From the NCBI GenBank assembly GCA_958296105.1, contig OY282441.1, positions 2,687,800-2,751,799 of the forward strand: 64,000 nt of DNA. The letters are read 5' to 3'. The DNA comes from an uncultured Dehalococcoidia bacterium (GTDB lineage: Bacteria; Chloroflexota; Dehalococcoidia; Lucifugimonadales; UBA1123). Of the stretch, positions 8,716-16,522 are shown one piece after another. A program made the translations under genes and the position numbers. The notes under the pieces are model-generated. The model was not told where the DNA came from. It worked only from the letters and a program-made list of their open reading frames with translations, and searched no databases. The first letter of the stretch is position 1, and each line of letters starts with the position of its first letter.

Positions 8716-9726
8716 CTACACCCTCTGATAGACTTGGAAGCGGTGGCGGCCTGTCTCCAGTACGTAGACGCGCTCCTGAGCGTCCAGCGCGACCCGGACC
8801 GGATCCCAGAAGTACGGCTCGATTCTGGCGGAGACCTCGCCGGGATCGTCCGTATCCGTCTCGAAGACGGGGACGAACCTGGAGCGCGCGTCCAGCTCGT
8901 CGGCGTTGGCGTTGAGGTACTCCACCGCCCATTCGCCTAGAATCGCGTCTCCCCTGAGCTGGGTCAGGAATCTGCCGTCTCGGTCGAGAACCTGCACCCG
9001 CTGGTTCATCCAGTCGGCTATGTACATGTTGCCGTCCGAATCCACCGCCAGCCCGGACGGGCGGCTGAGCTGTCCTTCGCCTCGCCCCGATTCGCCGAAC
9101 TTGGCTACGAACTCGCCGTCTGGGGTGAACTTCTGTATACGGTCGTTGCGCCAGTCGGCCACGTACAGGAAGCCCTCGTCGTCGCTGGAGATGCCCCAAG
9201 GCAGGTTCAGCTCCCCGTCGCCGCTGCCGAACGCCCCCCACTTGGAGACGAACCGGCCGTCCTTCGTGAACTTCTGAACGCGGTGGTTGCGGTGATCGAC
9301 GAGCAGCAGGTCGTCGTTCGCGTCGAACAGCAGGCCGGATACGCCGTCGAACTCGCCGTCGCCACTGCCCTTCGTCCCCCACGTCGCGCTCACGCCGCCC
9401 TCGCGGTCGTACACCGTAACCCGCTGTAGGAAGTCGTCTGCCAGATAGAGGTTGTCTTGGCTGTCGAGCGCGAGCGCGGACGGCCAGATCATCTGGCCCG
9501 GCGCCTGGCCGTGCGAACCGAGCTGGCCAAAGAACTGGTGGTCGATGGTCGCCATCTGGATGCCCACGATGTCCAGAGCGTTCATGTTGCTTCGGCTGGC
9601 GACGAATATGCGCCCGTCTCCGCGAATGGCGAAGTCCGTCGGCAGGTGGAAGCCGCGCCCCCCTTGGTCGGCAACGAATCCGACTGTGGTGACCGGCTCC
9701 AGCTGAAAGGCTGTCGATGTTGTCAT
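8716..9726 (-). CDS. NHL-repeat beta-propeller protein
   Basis: A 336-residue protein with at least four NHL blades, each of the form (Y/L)VADWRNDRIQKFTPDGEFVAKFG, at about residues 75-110, 125-160, 170-205 and 215-255. NHL propellers bind ligands or act as scaffolds; some are lyases, but the catalytic residues of peptidylglycine lyases are not evident. No signal peptide was found. It sits 85 bases after DUF1800 and 5 bases before the PaREP1 array, so it belongs to that operon. Its function in the cluster is unknown. Confidence 0.85.
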   Translation of the reverse strand: MTTSTAFQLEPVTTVGFVADQGGRGFHLPTDFAIRGDGRIFVASRSNMNALDIVGIQMATIDHQFFGQLGSHGQAPGQMIWPSALALDSQDNLYLADDFLQRVTVYDREGGVSATWGTKGSGDGEFDGVSGLLFDANDDLLLVDHRNHRVQKFTKDGRFVSKWGAFGSGDGELNLPWGISSDDEGFLYVADWRNDRIQKFTPDGEFVAKFGESGRGEGQLSRPSGLAVDSDGNMYIADWMNQRVQVLDRDGRFLTQLRGDAILGEWAVEYLNANADELDARSRFVPVFETDTDDPGEVSARIEPYFWDPVRVALDAQERVYVLETGRHRFQVYQRV

Positions 9727-9811
9727 GCGCTCTCTCTCGGCTTCAGTAACTCGTTGTCAGCGGCTCGATTAGTACAAAGATCTTTCGGCGATGCGCCCCT
9801 GCGCTTCGCTC

Positions 9812-11254
9812 TCAGACCATCTGGTACTCCTGCGTCGTCACGATCAGCTGGATGAGCGTCACCGCGCGCCTGTCGCCCTCCTCGCTCGGCAGGGTCGTGT
9901 CTCCCCACTTCTCCGCATACTCGATCAGCCCGTCTCTGGTCGAATCGAGAACCGGAAGCGGGCCGAGCGCATCGAGGCAGGCGTCCACGAGCCTTTGCGG
10001 AGACAGCGCCATGCCGTATGCGCCGTCCGCCATACGGTCTATGATGGCGCGTATGCCCGGCTTGTTCGGATCGTTGAGAACGCGGCTGGCGAAGTTGACG
10101 CGCTGGACGTATGCGCCGGTGTTTATCCATTCGCTCCCGCCCTGCCAGCCCTCCACGCTCGGCGGCGCCAGAAGGCCCTGACCCATAGCGGCGCACGCTC
10201 CGGCAGCGGCGTAGGTGTCCGTCGAGGGCAGGTCTATCGGGCCTGCGAGCCGCATCGTTCCCACGACCATCTCCGCCGGACTCTTGATCCGCGCGAACCG
10301 AGACGCCTCGGACTTGAAGAAGTCGGAGTTGAACATAGCCCTGAGCATGGCGGAAATCTGGAAGCCAGAGTCGAAGTACGCCTGCGCCATGATCTCTATG
10401 GCTTCCGGGTCTCTGGGTCCGAAGTGCGGCCACTGCGGCACGGGCAGCTCGTCCGCCACGAAGAAGTGATACAGATGCCGAGCGATGAATCGCGCCGTGG
10501 CGGGCTGGCGACAGATGATGTCCACCACGTCCTCGCCGTTGAAGTCGCCGACCTCGCCGAGGAAACGCTTCTCCTCGTGATCGTGGTCATCGTCGTCGTA
10601 CTCGAACTGCCACGCGATATAGCCGTATGGCCTAGCGGTGTTGTTGCGCATCTTGATCGACATGTAATCGGGGTTGACCACGCGCCAGCCCGTGAAGGCG
10701 CGCGCGCACTCCTTGATGTCGTCCTCGGTGTAGTTGCCGACTCCCATCGAGAACAGCTCGAGTATCTCGCGCCCGTAGTTCTCGTTGATCGAGTCTTTGT
10801 GATTGTCCTGATTGTCCAGCCACATCAGCATGGCGGGATCTCGGGACAGCCGAGCCAGTATGTCCCTGAAGCTGCCCATGCCGTACTGCCTGAACATTTC
10901 GACTTGGTTGACCACCATGCGCGCCTGTATCAGCTTGGTGGACGCAGTGGCGAAGATGCGGTGCCAGAAAAGACACATCTTCTCTCTGAGAACCGCGTCG
11001 GTGTTGACCATCCGGTAAACCCAGTGGGCAGCAGCCGCGCCGCCGTTTCGCAGATCTGACTGGTCCACGTGGTAGCGGCGGATCAGGTCCTCGGGCATCT
11101 CGCAGTCGGACGCGGGATTCAGCAGCCCCTCTACGGCGGCCTCGTATCCCATCTCCATGAAGCGGTCCAGCTCGTCCGGGGTTGCGCCGAATCCGGCTCG
11201 CCTGAGCAGATGCGCCATCAGCGCAACATCTTGCCTCTCTTGGACAGTCGTCAT
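9812..11254 (-). CDS. DUF1800 domain-containing protein
   Basis: A 480-residue protein that starts (ATG 11254, behind AAGGAGA) with MAHLLRRAGFGATPDELDRFMEMGYEAAVEGLLNP, the diagnostic opening of DUF1800. Further family blocks are MCLFWHRIFATAST, NENYGREILELFSMGVGNYTEDDIKECARAFTGW, FLGEVGDFNGEDVVDIIC and FLAPPSVEGWQGG-type LLAPPSVEGWQGG near residue 375. DUF1800 proteins are of unknown activity and usually travel with DUF1501 proteins, as here. It is the first gene of the 11.3-5.6 kb minus-strand run and has its own promoter. Confidence 0.92.
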   Translation of the reverse strand: MTTVQERQDVALMAHLLRRAGFGATPDELDRFMEMGYEAAVEGLLNPASDCEMPEDLIRRYHVDQSDLRNGGAAAAHWVYRMVNTDAVLREKMCLFWHRIFATASTKLIQARMVVNQVEMFRQYGMGSFRDILARLSRDPAMLMWLDNQDNHKDSINENYGREILELFSMGVGNYTEDDIKECARAFTGWRVVNPDYMSIKMRNNTARPYGYIAWQFEYDDDDHDHEEKRFLGEVGDFNGEDVVDIICRQPATARFIARHLYHFFVADELPVPQWPHFGPRDPEAIEIMAQAYFDSGFQISAMLRAMFNSDFFKSEASRFARIKSPAEMVVGTMRLAGPIDLPSTDTYAAAGACAAMGQGLLAPPSVEGWQGGSEWINTGAYVQRVNFASRVLNDPNKPGIRAIIDRMADGAYGMALSPQRLVDACLDALGPLPVLDSTRDGLIEYAEKWGDTTLPSEEGDRRAVTLIQLIVTTQEYQMV

Positions 11255-11288
11255 ACTGATTCTCCTTGCCATATTCGAGTTCGCCATG

Positions 11289-11297
11289 ATTATATCA
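11289..11297 (-). promoter_or_regulatory. Extended -10 promoter of the DUF1800 operon
   Basis: The minus strand reads TGATATAAT, a TGn-TATAAT extended -10. It predicts a start site about 28 bases before the DUF1800 ATG. No clear -35 is seen, which is usual for extended -10 promoters. Confidence 0.5.
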
Positions 11298-11344
11298 TAA
11301 CGGCGTCTGATGATTGGCGATCGGCAGCCTGTCCGCCCAGCGGA

Positions 11345-11394
11345 AGCCCCCTCTCCTTTTGTTAGGGGAGAGGGCCAGAGTTAGGGAGACGTCC
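11345..11394. repeat. REP-like CCCTCTCC/GGAGAGGG hairpin element
   Basis: The element has CCCCTCTCC and GGGGAGAGGG arms around a short T-rich loop, then a purine-rich tail. Related elements lie at 12707-12745, 15172-15211 and 15249-15287, always between genes. Confidence 0.6.
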
Positions 11395-11402
11395 CACCCG
11401 CC

Positions 11403-11423
11403 TTGTACTGCAATGTAGTACAA
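11403..11423 (+). promoter_or_regulatory. 21-base palindromic operator before the thiolase gene
   Basis: Arms TTGTACT (11403-11409) and AGTACAA (11417-11423) are perfectly complementary, and the centre also pairs in part (CA/TG). The size and symmetry suit a TetR-type dimer site. It ends 30 bases before the thiolase ATG and includes a possible -10 (TACAAT, 11419-11424), so binding would block transcription. No regulator gene is adjacent. Confidence 0.55.
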
Positions 11424-11453
11424 TTCACGGACCTCGATAATGGAGGGACGAAA

Positions 11454-12599
11454 ATGACTTTGAGAGGACATGCGGCCATAGTGGGAATCGGCGAGGTGCC
11501 GACCCGCAGGCTGCTCGAAGGCAGAACGCTCTACGGCTTGTGCGCCGACGCCGCGAGAATGGCGATCGCAGACGCCGGACTGCGCAAGCAGGATATAGAC
11601 GGCATCGTGACGGACGGCGCGGCGGCCCCTGCGATGATGGCAGAGTACATAGACATCGAGCCTAGCTTCGCCACCGGCGTATCCATGCAGGGCGCGAGCG
11701 GAGCGTCCGCGACCACGGTCGCCGCCAGCGCGATCAGCGCCGGGCTGTGCGACACCGCCCTGGTGGTCATGGGCAGCGCCAGAGCGTCGCGCCCCGTTCC
11801 GGGTGGGCCATCCGTCCGCTCGGAGTGGGAGGAGCCTTACGGCATGGCGCCCGGAGCCGGCACCGGATACGCGCTGATCTACAATCGCCACATGTACGAG
11901 TATGGCACCACCCAGGAGCAGATGGCGAAGGTGGCGTCCGACCAGCGCTTCAACGCCGAGCGCAACCCCAACGCCGTGTTCCACGGACAGCCCGCCAGCC
12001 CGCAGGACATCCTGAATTCGCGCTACATAAACTACCCGCTCCGCCTGCTGGAGTGTGTCATGCCCTGCGACGGCGCGGCGGCGCTGATAATCACCACGCC
12101 CGAGCGCGCCAAGTCGCTCCCCAACCGCCCCGCCTACCTGCTCGGCGCGGGCATGGATCAGTCCAACGCCAACATCTGGCAGACAGACCGAATCACCACC
12201 ACGCCCGTAGCCGCCAGCGCCCGGCGCGCCTTCCAGATGGCAGGGTACGGACCGGGGGACATGCAGTTCGCCGAATTCTACGATTGATACACCATCCTCG
12301 TGGCCGTGAGCCTCGAAGATGCCGGATTCGTTCCCAAGGGCGAGATTGGCCCGTTCTACGAGTCCACCGATACGACCTACAAGGGGAGTTTCCCCATAAA
12401 CACGGATGGCGGACAGCTCTCTGGCGGACAGCCCGGACTAGCCGGCGGCTTCAGGCACGTCATAGAGGGCGCGCGCCAGATAATGGGCAAGGCTGGGGTC
12501 AGGCAGGTGCCCCGAAACGACTTGTGTATGGTGAACGGTTGAGGTGGCACGGCGAGCGAAATGTGCTCGCTGGTCCTCGGGTCCGAGGACGCAATCTAA
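11454..12599 (+). pseudogene. Thiolase-like (SCP-x type) gene with two in-frame TGA codons
   Basis: Read through both TGAs, the frame encodes 381 residues, the normal size for this family, and ends at TAA 12597-12599. The ATG at 11454 follows GGAGGGA. The N-terminal domain has GHAAIVGIGEVPTRR and RMAIADAGLRKQDIDGIV; the C-terminal half has NTDGGQLSGGQPGLAGGF and ends GGTASEMCSLVLG. TGA 1 (12285-12287, codon 278) falls in EFYD-x-YTILVAVSLEDAGF, the position of the Cys of the SCP2-thiolase HDCF motif. TGA 2 (12540-12542, codon 363) falls in VNG-x-GG, next to the C-terminal catalytic loop. There is no indel. The usual nucleophile Cys is Ala here (MQGASGAS) and the GHP His is Gln, so a classical thiolase reaction is doubtful. 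It may be a pseudogene or a recoded gene; a truncated 277-residue product is the default reading. Confidence 0.75.
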
Positions 12600-12706
12600 G
12601 CCAGCAGCTATCGGACGGCGGCAGAAGCCGCCACCCGATATTCTGATATATCCCCGTTGTGCAAGGGCGGCCTATGCCTGTCCGCTGTGGCGGGCGAGGC
12701 CCAAGC

Positions 12707-12745
12707 CAGAGCGCCCTCTCTCGCCATGCGAGAGGGCAGAGTGAG
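12707..12745. repeat. REP-like hairpin element between thiolase and DUF35 genes
   Basis: Inverted arms CTCTCGC and GCGAGAG around CAT are flanked by further CC/GG pairs and followed by AGAGTGAGG, which serves as the ribosome binding site of the DUF35 gene. It is a variant of the 11345 element. Confidence 0.5.
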
Positions 12746-12755
12746 GATGAACCCC

Positions 12756-13172
12756 ATGACGACCACATACTCCAAGCCGCTGCCCGTATCCATGAACCCG
12801 GAGCTTTCCAGACCGTTCTGGGAAGCCGCCAAGCGTCACGAGCTAGTACTGCCGCGCTGCAAGACCTGCTCCAACACCTTCTTCTACCCGCGTGAGATCT
12901 GCCCCAGCTGCATGTCGGACGATCTCGACTGGACGCCGGCGAGCGGCAGAGGCAGGCTCTACTCGTTCACCATCGTGCATCAGACGGCGCATCCGGCGTT
13001 CCAGATCGAAGCCCCGCACGTCTACGCGATCATCCAGCTCGACGAAGGCCCTCGGATACCCTCCAACCTCATCGACTGCCCAATCGAGGAAGCTCGAATA
13101 GACATGCCCGTAGAGGCGGTGTTCGAAGACGTCTCGGACGATTACACTCTCGTGAAGTTCAGACCGGCGTAG
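12756..13172 (+). CDS. DUF35 OB-fold/zinc-ribbon acyl-CoA-binding protein
   Basis: A 138-residue protein with a rubredoxin-type zinc ribbon (CKTC...CPSC, residues about 36-52) followed by an OB-fold domain (GRGRLYSFTIVHQTAHPAF...PHVYAIIQLDEGPRI). DUF35 proteins form complexes with SCP-x-type thiolases, bind acyl-CoA, and are usually encoded next to them, as here. The start at 12756 is preferred to ATG 12747 because GTGAGG is nine bases away. The reading frame is intact, which is notable given the interrupted thiolase just upstream. Confidence 0.92.
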   Translation: MTTTYSKPLPVSMNPELSRPFWEAAKRHELVLPRCKTCSNTFFYPREICPSCMSDDLDWTPASGRGRLYSFTIVHQTAHPAFQIEAPHVYAIIQLDEGPRIPSNLIDCPIEEARIDMPVEAVFEDVSDDYTLVKFRPA

Positions 13173-13248
13173 CCGCTCCCCTGCCATGCGTCGCGCGCGC
13201 CGTCAGCGAACGAGCGCCGCGTATGCGCTCCTTTACCCTTGACCGCGC

Positions 13249-13277
13249 GGGACAATTCTCTGTACCCAGCATATATA
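13249..13277 (+). promoter_or_regulatory. Possible promoter of the VWA lipoprotein gene
   Basis: A weak -35 GGGACA (13249-13254), a 17-base spacer and -10 TATATA (13272-13277) stand about 65 bases before the ATG. A TTGACC lies just upstream at 13239. Confidence 0.35.
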
Positions 13278-13341
13278 CTATGCGGAATCTGCTAACCAAA
13301 CGCGCCGAGCGGCGTTGGAACCATAGACTAAGGAGGCAGAG

Positions 13342-15162
13342 ATGAACGCCAGAGTATCGACCATCCCCAAGAGGATTGCAAGCCTTGCGCTCGGCGCGCT
13401 GGTTATAGTGGCACTCGCGGCTTGCAGCTCAGAACCGGACCAAGTCGTCCGAGTGCAGCCTAGCGCACCCGCCCCAGCCGCTGCTCCAGCGCCCGCCGCC
13501 CAGGCGCAGCCTGCCCCCGCCGCTCCAGCGCAGCCAGCCCCAGCCGCTGCTCCCGCGCCCGCCGCCCGGGCGCAGTCTGCGCCAGCGGTCGAAGCGGTCG
13601 TGGAGAAGGAGGTAGTCAAGGAGGTGGAGGTAGCCGCCCAGTCAGCGCCACCGCAGCCGGCTTACGCGCCAGCGCCGACTCCGCCGCCGAGCGTCTCGTC
13701 GAGATCGGCGTCCGTCTCCCCGTCCGCAACGACTTTCAGAGACTACAGCCAGTCCAGACTCGTGTCCGCGTCCGAAGACAATATATCCACCTTCAGCCTC
13801 GATACGGACCGCACCTCTTACCAGCTTGCGCTGAATTGGGTGTGGTCGGGCTACGAGGTAGACCCCGACTCCGTTCGCGCCGAAGAGTGGATCAACTCCT
13901 TCGACTACGGCTACGAGATGCCAAGGCGCCGCGACAGCTTCGCCATTCACACGGACGCCTTCCCGCACCCATTGGACGCCGAGAAGCATCTCGTCCGAAT
14001 CGGATTCCAGGCCCCCGAGCTTCAGGACGACACGCCGCTGAACGTGACCCTCGTGCTGGACGCGTCGGGTTCCATGGCGGACGGAGATCGAGTCTCCATA
14101 GCGCGCGAGGCAGCGGAGAGCGTCCGGCGCGGCTTGCGCGATGGAGACCGCATCGCCGTCGTCCACTTCACCACAGACGTAATACACGACTACACGGTGG
14201 CGCACGGACGCCCGAACGCTGGGGATGTAGAGTGGTCGATAGGAATGCTCGCCCCTCACGGAAGCACCAACGTACAGGCAGGACTGGATCTAGCCGTGCG
14301 GATGGCAGACGACATCCGCCGCGAGCGTCCGGACGCCTACAACTACATCATCCTGATGTCGGACGGCGTCGCCAACGTGGACGCCACGGACCCGTTCGCC
14401 ATACTCGAATCCGCCTACGACTCCGACGGCCGCAACCCGCTGCGCCTCATAACCATCGGAGTAGGCATCGACAACTACAACGACTACCTTCTCGAACAGC
14501 TCGCTCAGTACGGCAACGGCTGGTATCGCTATCTCAGCAGCGTCGATCAGGCTCGGGCCACCTTCAGCCGAGACAACTGGCTTGCGCTGTCCATCCCGTT
14601 CGCAGACCAGACCCGCGCTCAGGTCACGTGGAACGCAGACGCCGTGAGCTACTGGCGCATGATCGGCTACGAGAACCGCGTCACGTCAGACGAGTCATTC
14701 ACGCAGGATCGCAAGGAGTTCGCCGAGATACCGATGGGGGCGGCGACTACGGTGTTCTACGAGGTGGAGCTGAGCGACGAGGCGAGGCGCGACGCCGGCC
14801 TTCAGGCGCAGCTTGGAGACGTGGCGCTGCGCTGGGTCACGCCGGGCGAGGGTCTCGCCAACAGGCAGAGCGCGCCGATCACGGCGAAGCTGGATTCTGA
14901 GACCTCCCCGATGGAGGACGCGATGCTAAGGTTCGGGGCAGCGGTCGCGCTGTCGTCCGACCGCTACGGCAGCCTGCCGAACTTGGACGACCGCTACTCA
15001 TCGGATGTTCGCCGCGACCTGATGGACCTTTCCGACCAGATCGAGACGCTCAGGTATCAGATGGGCAGCCTGGACTCCTACAACGACTTCGCGTTCCTGC
15101 TCGACCACATCATAGCAGCGCTCCCCCAAGAGCCGCCCACACGGTCAGGCTACAGCCGCTAG
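13342..15162 (+). CDS. VWA-domain lipoprotein with YfbK-type architecture
   Basis: A 606-residue protein. The N terminus has a signal sequence ending in a lipobox (IVALAAC|SSEP, Cys about 29). A Pro/Ala-rich spacer follows to about residue 115. The YfbK-type N-terminal domain (DNISTFSLDTDRTSYQL.., EEWINSFDYGY) covers about 148-225, and the von Willebrand A domain about 230-405 with the MIDAS motif DASGSMADG near 240. The C-terminal domain (DUF3520 type) ends DFAFLLDHIIAAL. These proteins are envelope-anchored and bind a divalent cation through the MIDAS site; the ligand is unknown. The start follows AAGGAGG. Confidence 0.9.
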   Translation: MNARVSTIPKRIASLALGALVIVALAACSSEPDQVVRVQPSAPAPAAAPAPAAQAQPAPAAPAQPAPAAAPAPAARAQSAPAVEAVVEKEVVKEVEVAAQSAPPQPAYAPAPTPPPSVSSRSASVSPSATTFRDYSQSRLVSASEDNISTFSLDTDRTSYQLALNWVWSGYEVDPDSVRAEEWINSFDYGYEMPRRRDSFAIHTDAFPHPLDAEKHLVRIGFQAPELQDDTPLNVTLVLDASGSMADGDRVSIAREAAESVRRGLRDGDRIAVVHFTTDVIHDYTVAHGRPNAGDVEWSIGMLAPHGSTNVQAGLDLAVRMADDIRRERPDAYNYIILMSDGVANVDATDPFAILESAYDSDGRNPLRLITIGVGIDNYNDYLLEQLAQYGNGWYRYLSSVDQARATFSRDNWLALSIPFADQTRAQVTWNADAVSYWRMIGYENRVTSDESFTQDRKEFAEIPMGAATTVFYEVELSDEARRDAGLQAQLGDVALRWVTPGEGLANRQSAPITAKLDSETSPMEDAMLRFGAAVALSSDRYGSLPNLDDRYSSDVRRDLMDLSDQIETLRYQMGSLDSYNDFAFLLDHIIAALPQEPPTRSGYSR

Positions 15163-15164
15163 GA

Positions 15165-15316
15165 GTAACAACCCCCTCTCCCTTGACGGGAGAGGGTTGG
15201 GGTGAGGGTGATCTCTGGTTGCGATATCCGATATAATGAGTAACATCCCCCCTCTCCCTTGACGGGAGAGGGCTGGGGAGAGGGTGAATCCGCTGGTTGC
15301 GCTATCCGACATAATC
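15165..15316. repeat. Two direct 76-base repeats containing REP-like hairpins
   Basis: The block CCCTCTCCCTTGACGGGAG with its AGGG tail occurs at 15173 and again 76 bases later. The similarity continues through CTGGTTGCG-ATCCGA-ATAAT, so the whole 76-base unit is duplicated. The first copy follows the VWA stop; the second overlaps the apparent start of the next, broken gene. Confidence 0.75.
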
Positions 15317-15969
15317 AGAGAAGTGCGGGAGAATACCGAAGCGCGCGAAGAGCTTCGGCGGCTGATCCTCACCGACGACCTTCTAGCCATGCCCCAGCAG
15401 CTGGCAGAGTTGATCGCCGTATCGAAACGCCATGAACAGATTCTCAATCAGCATACGCAGATTCTGTGGCAGCATACTCAGGCTATCCAGACGCTCGAAG
15501 GTGACACATCGAAACTAAAGCGCGACACGGAGTATTCAAGTCCATAGCGCTCGAAGCCTCCGCTCATGGAACCATAGTGGCGTTCTTATCGAGCAGATTG
15601 GGCTTGCATCGCTGCATCGTGGTGAGGGGGCCGACGCTCTCATATCCAAACCACGAATTCGACGACGAGATATACGAAGCCGCCCAGCTGGGCAGGCTCA
15701 CGCCTCGCCAGCAAAGGCGCATCTATGACACTGACATAATCGTTCGCGCAAGAAGGCGCAGTACGGGCGGTACGGTGTACATCCCCGTCGAAATATCTTA
15801 CGTCTTGGACATCAGCGACACCGAAAGGGTGTCCCAGAGCGCGGACTTTCTCAGAGTAGTATTTCCATCGGACGAGGTTATGCCCATGGTGTACGGCCCA
15901 AACATCACTCAGGGCGCCGCCGCTGATGCGGAGCGCAAGGGCATTACCGTATTCCAGCGCGATCAGTGA
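15284..15969 (+). pseudogene. Frameshifted coiled-coil protein with nuclease-like C-terminal domain
   Basis: Two frames together look like one protein. Frame A (15284-15547) encodes 87 residues with a heptad region (SKRHEQILNQHTQILWQHTQAIQTLEGDTSKLK). Frame B, open from 15505, continues HGVFKSIALEASAHGTI, then FLSSRLGLHRCIVV and a C-terminal part with RRIYDTDIIVRARRRSTGGTVYIPVEISYVLD, whose D...(V/I)PVEIS spacing resembles PD-(D/E)XK-like proteins with an N-terminal coiled coil. The shift lies between 15505 and 15548. The GTG start at 15284 sits inside a repeat and is uncertain. A sequencing error cannot be excluded. Confidence 0.55.
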
Positions 15970-15979
15970 GCGTTGCGCC

Positions 15980-16420
15980 TCAGCCCCTCACTTCGCACTC
16001 CGAGCATACTGTGAACACCTCCAAGCGGTGGCCCACGATCTCGCCGGATATCTCCTGCCCTATCGCTCGCAGCAGCCGCTCGATGGTCGCGTGCCTGAAT
16101 TCGCCCACGGCGGCGCACTTGACGCAGACGGTATGATGGTGATGTTCGACCCGCGCCATGCTGTACTTGGGCGCGCCGTCGGGCATCGCCAGCTTGCAGA
16201 TGACGCCCTCCCCCTGAAGCAGCTTGATAGTGCGGTAGACCGTTGCGCGCCCAACCGCCGGAAGCTCCTCGCAAAGCTCTTCCGCGCTGAAGCCCTCGCC
16301 CTTCCGTTCCAGCGCCGCGATCACGCTGCGCCTGGGCGTGGTTATGCGATACCCGCCATCCTCCAGCGCCGCTAGAAGATCCGGGCGCGCGGCTTGGCGT
16401 TCGGTTGTGCCGGCAGTCAT
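15980..16420 (-). CDS. Fur-family metal-responsive transcriptional repressor
   Basis: A 146-residue protein with the Fur layout: a winged helix (YRITTPRRSVIAALER...FSAEELCEELPAVGRATVYRTIKLL) at about 20-75 and a dimerisation/metal domain with VEHHHHTVCVKC and CSEC, the two CxxC pairs of the structural zinc site. The regulatory metal (Fe, Zn or Mn) cannot be told from sequence. The start at 16420 follows AGGAG; an upstream in-frame ATG would put coding sequence across the operator. The palindrome at 16463-16478 is probably its own operator. Confidence 0.92.
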   Translation of the reverse strand: MTAGTTERQAARPDLLAALEDGGYRITTPRRSVIAALERKGEGFSAEELCEELPAVGRATVYRTIKLLQGEGVICKLAMPDGAPKYSMARVEHHHHTVCVKCAAVGEFRHATIERLLRAIGQEISGEIVGHRLEVFTVCSECEVRG

Positions 16421-16450
16421 ATATCCCAATCTCCTAGGCGACGCGTCGAC

Positions 16451-16478
16451 TGATACTGATGATGATACTACAGTATCA
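16451..16478 (-). promoter_or_regulatory. Fur-box-like operator of the Fur-family gene
   Basis: TGATACT and AGTATCA are a perfect 7-2-7 inverted repeat at 16463-16478, close to the classical 7-1-7 TGATAAT/ATTATCA Fur box. A third half site, TGATACT, lies at 16451-16457. The element sits 30-60 bases before the repressor ATG. Confidence 0.65.
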
Positions 16479-16522
16479 ATTAAAGGCGGGGACGTCAATT
16501 CACCAGCGCCGATACCCTCGCA

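Larger units (their letters stand above)
6752..8718 (-). repeat. Tandem array of five PaREP1 units with alternating 398/389-base period
   Basis: Successive start codons lie at 8710, 8321, 7923, 7534 and 7136, giving spacings of 389, 398, 389 and 398 bases. The 9-base difference is in the intergenic spacer (32 or 41 bases). The array is therefore built of a two-gene unit of 787 bases plus one founder copy. Every leader has AGGGTGTAG, which at 8716-8724 is the end of the NHL gene. Confidence 0.92.

Noticed and set aside
11454-12599. TGA read as tryptophan (alternative genetic code)
   Set aside because: Other genes in the window end cleanly at TGA with the next gene starting at once (for example 3619-3621 and 48775-48777), and conserved proteins use TGG for Trp. 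A genome-wide code change does not fit.
15170-15290. CRISPR-like repeat pair after the VWA gene
   Set aside because: Only two 76-base copies, with internal hairpins of the REP type and no spacers.
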